64,000 nucleotides of DNA from Lyophyllum atratum (taxonomy: Eukaryota > Basidiomycota > Agaricomycetes > Agaricales > Lyophyllaceae), in contig JACGCN010000009.1 in assembly GCA_014905825.1 (NCBI GenBank), positions 1,426,001 through 1,490,000 of the forward strand. Reading direction: 5' to 3'. The notes under the pieces are model-generated. The model worked only from the letters and a program-made list of their open reading frames with translations. It made no database searches and was not told the origin of the DNA. Below are positions 46,572 to 58,200 of this stretch, in pieces. A program made the position numbers and the translations under genes. Every line of letters starts with the position of its first letter. The first letter of the stretch is position 1.

Positions 46572-47837
46572 ATGTCAGCACAGCCAGGCTACGGAAACCC
46601 TCAGCGCATTTCGATTCAAACGTACCTCTCAAAGGCATTCCTCCCCGCATTCAAGCGGTCCAACTCGAAGCATCTACTATCGAAGCAGATCGTCCGGGCG
46701 AAGGAATGGCCCGAGTATGCTGAACTGAAGAGGCAGCCTGGGGTGCGACGTCTCCGCCGCATCGAGCGCGCTGAGACATACAAATTCGCGGCACTCGTGC
46801 AGCACTGTAAGTCTTTCAAACCATTCCCCGTATCCCGCCGATCCTGATCTGCTTCCGATGCAATGCAGATATCGAAACCGCGGCTGCCAATGCGTACATC
46901 ACGAACGAAGCCATGGTAGCAGAAGAGGACTCCCCACGTCTACGCCTTCCAAGCAAAAACCTGGTCCTATACGATTATGCCGATATCGAGTTTCTTTCTC
47001 GTATTGATAATGAAGAGCATTGCGTGACGATCATGCGGGACTATGTGCTTGGCACCGTCTCTGAATCGTTGCGCATCATCGCGGGATTCGCGCTCGACTC
47101 GCCCGATGCTGCGGCTTTGCAGTTCCGCAAGTCCTCACACTTGTGTCTGGCCCACCACGCTCGTTGGGATATCCTTGCCATCGTATGTGCTCTTCGTATA
47201 TTGCAGGGTGTATATTAACTCGAGGCCGCTTTGGTATCTAGCATGGAACGATGTTGAACCCCTTCCCGCTCTTGGTCTTCTTCGTTCAGCCTTGGGAATT
47301 TGGCAACAAAGATTTCGAAGAGTTCACCGCCGTCCAACATGTACGAGCACACATCTCTTCCCATTTCCTCCTTGTATGTCACGATACTGACATGAGGTGC
47401 AGTTCCAAGGCGAACTCGACCAACCAACCACGGCGGCTAATAAACTCTGGGCTGTCGTAAGTCCCAATTCCCCTTACATGCCCCCTTTGTCCCAGAATTG
47501 ATTAACAATTATATATGTAGATTGACGATACGTGCAGGAACCGCGGCCGCTTCTTCGTTGTCACCAACTACACCCGATGGGCCTTCGGCGAGCTCAGTCC
47601 AAGTAAGTCCCGCCCCCCATCATCCCCTCACATCCCTCCCTACCCACCGCGGCCTGTCCCCGCACCTTGTTCTGATTCACTTTATTCGTAGGAGGCGATG
47701 TAGTGAGCATCACAGAAGCGTTTGAAGCCCGAATTCTCGAGTTCGATGGCGTGTACCAGGCGACGCCCGATTTGGGCTGCAACGTGGTTGAGATGCTGAC
47801 CTTTTGGACGGCGTGGGCTCTTAGTCGGCAGGCGTAG
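46572..47837 (+). CDS. Unknown 309-residue protein, 6 exons
   Basis: Exons are 46572-46806, 46869-47182, 47242-47340, 47403-47456, 47521-47602 and 47692-47837, in frame with GT-AG introns. The start is MSAQPGYGNPQRISIQTYL. The N-terminal part is basic (RRLRRIERAETYKFAALVQHY). The middle is mixed (LVLYDYADIEFLSRID). The later part has FEEFTAVQH, NRGRFFVVTNYTRWAFGEL and VVEMLTFWTAWALSRQA. The last block recalls the C-terminus of agaricomycete hypothetical proteins in which an F-V-x-T-x-Y...W-x-F-G segment precedes a P-x-x-V-E-x-L-x-x-W end. No catalytic motif, signal peptide or membrane helix is visible, so the function is unknown. Confidence 0.7.
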
Positions 47838-50038
47838 ATGTGGCGTTCTGGGACGGTGATAATGTATAGAATGTATAGTAATATGTACTTCTAGGCGTAT
47901 GGGTAGGATGAAATTTCTGGGTATATAGTACTACTGCTAGTGTCTCGCCCCGTCATGGACAAGATAAAGACAAGACTGCACCGTCTGGAGCGGGAAAAAG
48001 GTCCACCCAGCAGACTCAGAACGAAGTACATCGCCTTTCGACGAGGTATGAGCTATTCATGCAATAGAGAGAGCTTGCTTCTACATACCAAGATAGTCAC
48101 AGCTCAAATTTCAAACCCGACCGTCCAAAGGGTCAGAAGATGTTCAGGGTCTCGGGGTCTCTTGATCAGAGCGCAATTCAGTACAATGCGTCCAGCGGCT
48201 GTCGCCGGAAGCACACCGACTGAATTAGAGGAAGAATAAGGAGCAGTTACTCTATATTTTTAGTTCGAGGACAGAAATAGGCGGGGACAGCCAACGGGTG
48301 ATCGTTATACCACCACGATTTGGTTCGGGAGTTAAGTGCCGGCGGCATGAATGGTGGCGGGGTGGCTCGTAGCGACGGGGACCACCGTGGGTCCTGTGGG
48401 ATGGCTGGGTCGATATGACTTGTACCAGGCGAAAGAAATTGGCACTCGGAGGTGATAGTATATTGATGACCTCGGGGTATCGAGTCCTCAGTGAAACAGC
48501 AAGTGCTGAGCTGGAAGCTGAGGAACATCGTCAATCATACTTACCTGCATCCTCCTCCGGCGCCGTGTCGTTCAATAGATTCGATCCAAAGTGCTCGTAT
48601 GAAAAGTGTTCGAAAAAGTATTGCGTACTCTGGGCTAGCAGAATGTCCCAAAATAGACCATTAGGAGCGCTCTTTCACATTGAGCACTCATGGGACTCCT
48701 TCGACTTTGCTGTGTCAGCCTTAACTATAGGAGCTTAGAGGGGTTCCGCGATCCCATGACGAGATTGTCGAAATAAGACAAGCTTGGGAGAGCATTCTGG
48801 TGTTATCTGGATCACCGAAAACCTAGATCCAGGTCCCAAGTTGACCCCGACGATTGACGGAGTCGACGCTGGCTGCAAGATGGCAGAAGATGGCATGGTC
48901 AATCTTATTCTTCGCGTGCCATAAATGGATATGTATGAACCGCGGCAAGCTAGCTCAAGCTTGTGGCTCAGACTCACGGAGGGATTCTCAGCAGGGGTGG
49001 TGGGAAGATGCATGTCGTAACTATGTACATGGTTTCTTGCGGGCGGTTGCGGAGCATGGTGGAGATGAGGAAGAGAGGCTAAGAATAGATACGTCATTGA
49101 AAGCCTATTTCCGGAGGTAAGGGGCGAATGAGGTGTCCGGGGGACTTGTGAGTTCAGGCACATTGATGATTGTACCAACACAGTCTACAGACGTTCCAGC
49201 TTCATGTCGATATTTGCACTGGCTTCAGCGTTGTTGTGATAGGTAGAGGCGGTTTAAACTGAGCCCTATTACGAGTAGAACAGAATGTTTCTGCAGTCAA
49301 TTATCAACCACCCGCGCTGTCTTACGCAAACATATGTCAAATGGCGGCACCTGAGGAATCTTGGTATGACGGAGGTCAAGGTTCAATGTTACAAGCGTTG
49401 GGGATCGTCAGAGAGTCTAACATAACAACGACGTCAAGAGCAGTCAATGTTGATTTAAGGCCTTGAGTGTGGAGATCTGCTGCTCGAAGCATGCTCGACC
49501 GTAAATGGCGCCGCAGTCAACTGAGTTCGAGTTGACGATGCAGTGCCGCTGCTTGCTGAGAGATACCAAACTTTAACCATGCTTAGGACGTTCTCTGCTT
49601 GAAGCCAGAAGCTACTTACGGAAGAACCTTGTGCGGATGCTGATTATCATACAATTAAGGCACTAGGTTACAGTTTGAGCCGAAAAAAACAAGACAGGAC
49701 AGTCAGGGTAGGGACCTCATCCGTGGCTCGTCAGCTCGGTCCCGCTTAAGGCAAGGAGATGACTTGGGTCAAAAACGAGGATATCGAATCTCGAGAGGAC
49801 AGGTCAAGGCAGAGTTCACGTTTCGTAAGGGTGGCAAGGTAATCAGGTGGTGGCCGGGGTCCTGCCGAGAATCGGCTTGGAAAAGACGGCAGGCGACAAG
49901 GAACTTTACCGTTTACGGTTCCTCACTCCTCCACCACCCGCACGTTCCTTTCTCCCTCTAATCCGCCTCTAATTCCACCCCTCCCGCTACCTTTGTTTCT
50001 GTTTTCATTCCTTTACTTTAATCTGTCCGGGCTGCGCT
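47838..50038. other. Intergenic, 2.2 kb
   Basis: I see no supported gene. Frames such as 47940-48239, 48415-48738 and 48735-49181 have random composition. 49900-50038 is a C/T-rich leader directly before the copper oxidase start and is probably its 5' UTR and promoter. Confidence 0.5.
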
Positions 50039-52570
50039 ATGCTGCCACCGCCTTCAGTGCTGGCCCTATGGCTGGCTTCGGCATCTTCATCAGTGCTTGC
50101 TGCGACCGCCGGCTCGTTCGCGGATGGAGGGAACACTCTGGTCAGCGCAATGATGGTGAGTAAATCGCCGTTTCGGAATGATTTATGCTCCATGATCCGT
50201 CTAGATGTTCCTGGGTAACACAGAAAAAGTATACATATTGGACAAGGCGGAAGGCAACGCCGCTCAGGTTAATGGTCACCCGGCATGGGGCTCTGTCTGG
50301 TGTGTGTCTTGCTACTATCTACGATATATTCAGGTCTGAATGTATGGCAGGGATATCGGCACACGACAGGCAAAAGTCATGGACGTCCGGAGTAACACCT
50401 TCTGCGCGTCTGGCATGCATCTACCAAACGGGTCGTACGTCACATTTGGTGGAAATGGCGCTATTGGTCGCGGCGGAAACATTGGATCGCAGGTGAATCC
50501 ATCAGGCAGCGGTGCATGGGACGCGGAATACCAGGACTTTGACGGCACCAAAGCCATTCGCATCCTAAACCCTTGCACCTCGACCGACAACCTCAACTCG
50601 CCAAACTGCCAGTGGTTCGATGACGCTAATGTCCTCTCAATGCAAGTACAGCGGTGGTACTCCTCAGCTGAAGCTCTGGCCGACGGGTCGATGGTACTGA
50701 TTGGTGGATTCGTGAATGGTGGCTATATCAACCGAAATTACCCCAACATTGACCCCCAATTCGAGGGTGGTGCTGCCGAAAATACGTACGAATTTTTCCC
50801 TGCGAATGGGCGCGGAGTGCAGCCCGTTAAGTTCCTGATCAAGACGTCTGGTCTCAACGCATACGCACACTCTTTCCTACTGAGCTCTGGGAAGATGCTC
50901 GTCCAGGCCAACGTTTCCACAAGTTCGTCTATCCTTTTCGATGGCTCTTTGTCGTTCTTATCGTTCTCTTTCTCGCAGTGATCTGGGACTACAACGCGAA
51001 TGTGGAAACCCCTCTACCAGACATGCCCAATAACGTCGTCCGCGTCTATCCTGCATCTGGTGCAGTCGCCATGCTCCCCCTTACACCTGCGAACAACTGG
51101 AATCCTACCCTCCTCTTCTGTGGCGGCTCCGATATGCCAGATGATGCCTGGGGCAACTATGCAAACCCTGCGATCGACACATGGAATTACCCAGCGTCAC
51201 GCGACTGCCAACGGCTCACGCCTGAGCCTGCAGATGGCTCCGCACCTGCATACGAAGCGGACGATGATATGTTCGAGGGGAGGACCATGGGGCAGTTCAT
51301 TACGCTCCCCGATGGGAAGATGCTCGTCATCAATGGTGGTCTGAACGGCACGGCAGGCTATGCTACAGCCACCGGTCAGACTGCCTCGGCTAACGACATG
51401 CCGTTTGGAATGTCCCTGGCGTCTGGTCCCGTCGGCACTCCCGCGATTTACGACCCCAATGCACCTAAAGGCCATCGTTGGTCTAACGCGGGTCTCGGTA
51501 CATCCAACATCGCTCGACTTTACCATTCATCTGCCATTCTCCTTCCCGACGCCTCAATCCTTGTCGCCGGCTCCAATCCCAATGTTGACGTGAACACTTC
51601 CACCGTCTTCCCCACGGAATACCGCGCCGAAATATTTTACCCTCCTTACTTTGCCGCCAAGACACGCCCGACTCCCTCCGGAGTTCCCACAACCATCTCA
51701 TACGGCGGAAACCCATTTGATATCACTCTTCCCGGAAGTTCATACTCTGGATCAGCTAACGCCGCTGCTGGCAATACCACCGTTGTTCTCCTGCGTGGTG
51801 GGTTCACCACCCACGCCATGAACATGGGCCAGCGATACGTACAGCTCAACAATACCTTTACCGTCACTGACGACGGCACCATTACCCTCCACGTCGCCCA
51901 GGCTCCCAACCCAAATATCCTTCAACCTGGCCCAGCACTCCTCTTCGTCACCACCCACGGCATCCCCTCGGTCGGCTCCATGGTCATCGTCGGCAACGGC
52001 GTGATGGGTACCCAGCCCACCGCGCCGCCCTCCCAACTCCCGCCCAGCGTGCTCCTCGACACGGCGAAAGGCTCCGCAGCCGGTAACTCAACGACCCCAG
52101 GCGGGGCCCAGGGCGATCAGAATAACGGTGCAACCGGACACACCGGGGCGATAGTCGGAGGTGTGATCGGCGCGATTGCCGTTATTGGTCTTCTGGGTGC
52201 GCTTCTTGGTATCTTCCTCGCCCGCCGCCGCCGCGCCGCCGCCGGGCTCACCCCATCGCAGAAAGCCGCCTCGTACGCGATGACCGCGGGAGGGCAGGGT
52301 ATGGGTAAGGGCATGGGTATGGGTGGCGCGGCGCTGGCGGGGGGTATGCACCGTGGGATGAGGAATTCTGACTCGAGTGCTTTTGTTCCGTTACAGCATG
52401 ATAACTCTAGCGACGCGTGGAATGGGAGTACGACGAATTTGACGGGGGGGAGCCCGTATTTGGATGATGCGGGCCCGGAGGCGGGGGCGAGGGGGTTGAA
52501 TAGTATGGATTATGATCCGTACGCGGCGAGCGCGCCGAGGATAACGACGCAGGCGCAGAATCGATATTAG
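50039..52570 (+). CDS. Membrane-anchored copper radical oxidase (glyoxal-oxidase-like, AA5)
   Basis: Exons are 50039-50155, 50205-50299, 50351-50922 and 50979-52570, encoding 791 residues. It has a signal peptide (VLALWLASASSSVLA), a Kelch-type seven-blade catalytic domain and a C-terminal DUF1929-like domain. Expected active-site residues are all visible: Cys89 in TFCASGMHLPNG and Tyr174 in RWYSSAEAL (thioether radical cofactor), Tyr-His in RLYHSSAILLPD, and the last His in VTTHGIPSVGSM. Such enzymes oxidise small aldehydes and make hydrogen peroxide outside the cell. After a Gly/Asn linker there is a membrane helix (GGVIGAIAVIGLLGALLG), an Arg stop-transfer and a 110-residue cytosolic tail. 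It is therefore a surface-anchored enzyme rather than a freely secreted one, like the membrane-bound oxidase described in Ustilago. Confidence 0.92.
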
Positions 52571-53389
52571 TAGAGCTTTTGTGGTAATGTGCTTTTTTCG
52601 TTTTCTTTTTTGGATGACGTTGCGTACGGTATGGACTTGTTGCAGTTGCTTTGACCCCCCGCCTTTTTTTTCGTGTTGACAGATATCATGTCTACTACGT
52701 TACCACCACCCACCCCCGCCCATCATAACCACGATTCGCCACCGCCGTCATTCACACTCCTCCCCTTCGTTGCATGGACCGATCACTCCGACTATCTCAT
52801 ACTTTCTGCATGTGGAGCAAGACCTCCTTTACCTTATCTGAATCATTCCGCCGCGCTTCTTATTCCTCTTCCTCCATGGGTGGCATGCTTCATGTCCCTT
52901 CTCCTCCTGCCCTCCATTTTTTATTATACCGTAGCATCAGAACAAGGACTTGGACTGTAGACCCCATTTTTGATTGTATCGTCAGAAGCAAGAACACATT
53001 CATTTAATCCAGCGCATACTCATCCATCGCCACCACTTGAACCGGGATGCATCGATAGTTGACATGTACTGTTTCAGGATCCTTGTGCCATAATTGGCCT
53101 ACGAAAGTGACGTATAGTATCGATGCTCTTCTATCGTATATTCAAATGTACTAGCGCTGACTGACGCGTAGTGCATCCACCGGGCGCTTGCACAAGAGTA
53201 CGAAGACAGTTTTGCATGCATGTCGAATTGATGAGTATGTAGTGGCCATGCTCTTGACCGAACCTTCGCATGTGCGTGCTATTCTTGGATATTTACGTCA
53301 TGATCACCTCCGATATTCCAGAACAAAACAACGTCGACCACTGCGTCCACCTTTCATCCAAATCTCGTACCAACAGTGATTCTGTCTAG
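52571..53389. other. Intergenic
   Basis: 3' flank of the copper oxidase (T-rich, 52590-52670) and upstream region of the LanC-like gene. I see no supported gene; the Pro/Ser-rich frame at 52673-52960 looks random. Confidence 0.5.
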
Positions 53390-55042
53390 ATGCTTTCGCG
53401 CTTTATCAAACACTCTGAAGACCCTCACGAGGATGCCGGTCCTAACCATGTAAAGCAGCGTGACGCCATCTCCAACGCTCTCAACACAACCACCTACCAA
53501 GTCCTGCAAAACACCGTAAAATCATACGACCGCGGCACAGGCGTCTATGTCGGCCTCGCAGGTAAATATCTCCCTGCGATTATGATTCACAAGACCTCCC
53601 CGATATTACACAGGCATTGCGCTCATGGCGCACCATATCTCTGAATCAGGGTTAGACTTGGTAGACCCTTCCGTCCTGCCTCCCAAGCTCGCATCAGCAG
53701 GCGACCAAGCCCTCCTCACCACCCTTCAAGCCGTCCTCAAGAGGGGTATAAAACCACCCACACCCTCTAAATGCTCGTTCCTTGAAACGGACGTCGGCGT
53801 GGCCACAGTCGTGCTCTCACGCATCATTGAGTCTTCCCCCTCTGAGGAAGATAGCGTGGCGCCGTTCTATGAGCACTGGGAGACGTGTTTGGAGCTCCTG
53901 CGGAGCGGTGTGGCGCAAGCGAAGGCCAGGGCGGGCGGTGAGTATGAGGAGGAAGCGTGTGAGGTGTTGTATGCCCGGGCGGGGCTGTTGTACGCATTGT
54001 TACGTCTCCGGGCGGGGCTAGAACGTGCAGAAGGTGGAAATCGCGCTGTGGGGTCGCTTGATAAACGTAAATCTGTTGTTGATGCGGTCAGGAGGGTAGT
54101 TGGCGATGATTTTCTGGGTGGGATTGTGAAAGCGATTATTGAGATTGGAAGGGTGGGGGCGAGGGAGTATATCAGGGACGTGGAGAGTAAGACAGTTGGG
54201 TCTTCTCTTTTCCTCCATTAATGTGGACGTGGCATGGGAAGAGGTATCTTGGAGCAGCGCATGGTGTCGGTGCGTATCTGGCACTATGTCTTTCAGGGAA
54301 CACATAGGTCAATATTGATGTGGATTTATATCTACAGGGGGGATTTTGCACGTTTTGTGGAATTGTCCGCTCGGCGTGTTGGAGCCATATACGGGCGAGA
54401 TGATTAAGACCCTCAGCTGGTTAATGGATTGTCAAGAGCCGAATGGGAATTGGCCGACCAAAGCTCCAGATGGGTTCTTTGACCCTATTCAAGACACCGA
54501 CGCGGAGTTGATCCAGTAAGTGGGATTGCGAAGCGTCGTTGATGCAACTGAAGAAATCAACCAAAAGGTGGTGCCACGGCGCGTCCGGAATTTGTGTCTT
54601 TCTCTGCACCACACTTCGACGTGATACACCTAGGATTAGTCTCGAGAAGGCACTGCGACGAAGAGTCGTTCAGGCCGTATACGAGGGTGCCCGAATCGTA
54701 TATCGCCATGGACTCCTAAAAAAGGGCATTGGAATCTGCCATGGAGTAGCCGGCTCAGTATACGCCCTACTCGCCGCGGCCCGTGTCCTCGATGATAAAA
54801 AAACTGGCGACGTCGACGATGACAAGATGACCCTGAAATCGGGTTATCTCCACAAAGCCGTGCACCTCGCCCAGCTGGCAACACAGTATCAAGAGCTCAC
54901 CGCTAGCGGAAAAATGAAACGCCCGGATGCTCCGTGGAGCTTGTATGAGGGCGCTGCGGGGATGTGTTGCGCCTGGTCCGAAGTTCTTTGCAGGATGGAG
55001 GATGTTCGAGTTAGTGGTATCCCCGGTTTTGATGATTTCTGA
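53390..55042 (+). CDS. LanC-like (LANCL) protein
   Basis: Exons are 53390-53561, 53614-54166, 54196-54269, 54338-54515 and 54568-55042, giving 483 residues if a 29-base intron is accepted. It has the LanC barrel motifs. These are GTGVYVGLAGIALM (first GxxG turn), PLMWTWHGKRYLGAAHGV, WCHGASGI with the first zinc Cys, and GICHGVAGS with the second zinc Cys and His, then APWSLYEGAAGMCCAW. Eukaryotic LANCL proteins are cytosolic and bind zinc and glutathione. Mammalian members add glutathione to dehydrated residues in damaged phosphoproteins, so a repair role is possible here. No lantibiotic-like precursor was seen nearby. The 54167-54195 segment is a frame problem: without splicing, the frame stops before the WHGK motif. 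Confidence 0.85.
54167..54195 (+). other. Putative 29-base intron or frameshift site in the LanC-like gene
   Basis: The sequence starts GTATATC and ends GACAG. Removing it is the only canonical splice I found that restores frame from RVGAR to PPLMWTWHGK. At 29 bases it is shorter than the other introns here (45 or more). The alternative is a one-base indel between 54185 and 54225, either real or a sequencing error. Confidence 0.45.
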
Positions 55043-55245
55043 GAAACGTAATTGAAATTCCGTTTTTGTACTACAAATATTTGGACAGCGCGTGGCACGT
55101 GTAAGGTCCCGTGATCCTGGGGGTTTCGCAGAAACTTGTTTTCCAGAGTCCGCAAATCACTTGGAGTTGCTTCTCGCTTGCTTCTCTTCCTTCCTCCAAG
55201 AACTCCACTGGCCGATTGCTGGACCTCTGGACGCCGCTGTCTCCA
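55043..55245. promoter_or_regulatory. Short intergenic region before the CDCA7-like gene
   Basis: Only about 200 bases separate the LanC-like stop from the next start. They must hold the terminator of one gene and the promoter of the other. Two CACGTG-type E-box cores occur (GGCACGTGTAAG near 55095 and another inside the next gene at 55460). No TATA box is obvious. Confidence 0.35.
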
Positions 55246-58200
55246 ATGTCGAGCTCTGAGCTCGCGAATTGGGATGGCAGCCAATCTGCTCAGAAACAAC
55301 GGCAGGAGCAGCTTGTGAATCGAATCGTGCAACCGAGGGCAGGGACTGCAAATACTTCAGGACTTAAGCATGGTCAACGAGAAGAGCAATTTGACGCGTC
55401 TTTGAGGACGATCGAAGTGAATGGGCACGCGAATAGAGAGGAAACCGGCCTAGCAAAGGCACGTGTCGGCATCAGCATTTGCAGAAAGATGTTCTGGCGG
55501 TTTTGCTGATAGGCGCCAATACATCTAGGTATCGCAGGAATCGACAATACGGAATACGCCAAAGGTAATGCTTTGTCTTATGAATATAAATCTCAATTCT
55601 GATACGCGTGTAGCCGGCGCCAGATATATCAAGAATTTTTGACGAGGTCAAGGTCGAGATTGTGGATTTCAATGGTCGCTGGAGAGAGGACAGCACCCAC
55701 ACCTTATACATCGAGGATACAGCTCAGGAGCTCATCGACGGCGGGGATGCCATGGTTGTTGACCAGATGCTGGTAAATACCTCCTCTGCTTTTCGGAGAG
55801 CTTCACTCACCACACGCGCAGCAAGCACACCCGTCTTCACCGCCAAAGCCCGCACTCAACGGTTTCGAAGCTCATTCGGTGGCTATTGCCCAGTCATCCC
55901 CATCCTCGTCAAGCGATGTTCAGTCCGTGTCGCCACCTCCTCACCAAATCATGGAGAGCCTATTCACACCCGATCCTACTCCGCCGCCTGTACCAAGAGG
56001 CGTCCTTTTCTCCCACATTGTCGTCCCGCCATTCCCAAGAGGTTTGGACGCAACAGACTACAGACGCCTAATCAGGAAACGTCCCCGCGCCCTCCCCGTA
56101 GTCAAGACGCGTCCTTCTCGCCCGAACCGCGACGTCGAGACCCATTTCAGCCTAGGAGACGCTTTGCAATCTGCCTGGAACAACAACGGGGCCGTCCACA
56201 CAGTCTCGCGCCAGCGTAGCCGGGTAGAAAACCATCCTGTTGCCGGATCGTCATTAGAAGCCGCTTTACAGTCCGCCATGAACAACAACGGTCCCATACA
56301 CACCATCGCTCGTCAAAGTATCCAAGTCAGATCCACGAACATAGCCACATCCTCGTCGTCTGCTTCCTCGTCCTACATCCCGGCGTCACAAACTGTCAAA
56401 TCTAAACCTCGGAGGGAGCAGAGTGAGATGGACGAATATGTGCGTCAGCAGGAAAAGGCGAAGTTTGGGCAGAATTCTGTCTCTCATGCGTCGGGCAGCC
56501 GCAACACTTCAGTAAGGGTATCGCGAACACCGCTACCCGCACCACATCTACCGCCTCAGTCAGAGTCCGACACCGATACCGTTCCTGTGCGGGCCCGCCC
56601 ACGGAAGGACGCGCACACCAGGTACAATCCCATGAAGGACATCGTGCGGCTTTTCATCAATGGTATCCCCCCTGACCCGCATGTCGAAGTGATGGAACTC
56701 AATACACGATTTCTGCAGCGGCTGGCGAGGCCCTCGTCCCAGAAAGAAAACGATGCATATGAGGAGGAGCGGGAGGGAAGCGAACGACGGCCAACCCAGA
56801 ATCCTACGTGTCGCGATGGACCTCCCCGGCCTTTCTGGCGGGAATGGTCGGAACAGGAACGGTGGAAGTCGAACTCTGACTCGGTTTTGCGCCTAGAGGG
56901 TGATATGACGATGGGCGGATTTTTAAACGACTGGAAGGAGGACAGCGAGGGTGCCGATGACGAGGAGGATGAGGACGAGGATGATGATGATAGTGACATC
57001 GTGTTTTTGGGGAGGACTGGTCTGAAAGATGCGCAGGCAGAGCGACAGAGCAACAAACATCCGTCGCAGGCCAAGGAGGGTCCGTCGCACATTGAGAAGG
57101 CCTTTTCACAGGCCAAGAACGGCTCGTCGCAGATCAAAAAGGGTCCGTCGCAGGCCAAGGCGCCACCTAGAAAGGGTTCGACAGCCCAGAAACTTCGCAT
57201 TCGTGCTGATGAGCCTCTGGAGCCTTCCTCCTCCTCGATCCCCTCAATTCCTCCGCAGCCTAGCAAGCCTAAGCCTAAGCCCGGACCACAGGGCGAGGGC
57301 ACAGCGTCCTTCACCTCCATACAGCACGAGAAGAAGCGACCTTCGAAAGATGTCGAGCGTGAGGCATATCGGCACCTTTCTGACAAGGCGTTAGGCAAGC
57401 GGAGAGCGACGAGTCCTGAGGTGGAGAATTACCAGCGTCCGCGACCACCACCACCCTCGTTGTCATCACCCTTCTACCCTGTGCCGCCGAAGACGGGTGA
57501 GAGAAATGGACGTGCACCGCAACCAAGACGTCGTGCACCTCTAGCGTCCCCAGCAACCTTCTCCTTGTTGAACCCTTCTTTCTCGATCCCGGCTAAGCCA
57601 GGTGCAAAGCCTGTGCCTTCACCTCGTCCTAATCACACTGCCCCCCGTGCTCCTGCGGCTCCGGTGCGCGGGTTGGCGCCTGCCTCCAATCCGACGCCGT
57701 CCCAATCTCTTGCGAGGCCTGTACCGCGTCCGACAGGTACTGGCACCTCCCACTCGTCACCATCCCAAGTTGCTGTGAGACTCGTACCATGTCCTGTATC
57801 TCCTGCAGTGCTGACATCCGCGCAGATTTCCCGTACGAATCATGCATCCCCGCAGAGGCCGGCCAACCCGAACACTGCGAATGCGATACACCACACGACA
57901 GTGATCGTCAACCGCTCGGCGCATGTCCACCACCCGTCTCCCTCCTTCCAATCGCCTCTGTCTGTTCCGATGTCGCATACTTTACCTACCCATGCCATGA
58001 CTCCAGCCCAACCGACGCATTTATCGCCTCATCGCTCCTCATACCATCCGCATTTCGCGATGCCCCAAACTTCGCCCCCAGACAGGAGACAAGCATCCGT
58101 TTCTCTTAGGCAGGCGATAGACGACACACAATCCAGTCTTTATGAGCCTCCCGAGCGCAGCCCGCCCTCCGCACGCTCCGTGAACAACCCTTCGCATCCC

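Noticed and set aside
53390..55042. A lantibiotic-type biosynthetic cluster around the LanC-like gene
   Set aside because: No precursor peptide or dehydratase is nearby; eukaryotic LANCL proteins occur without such clusters.
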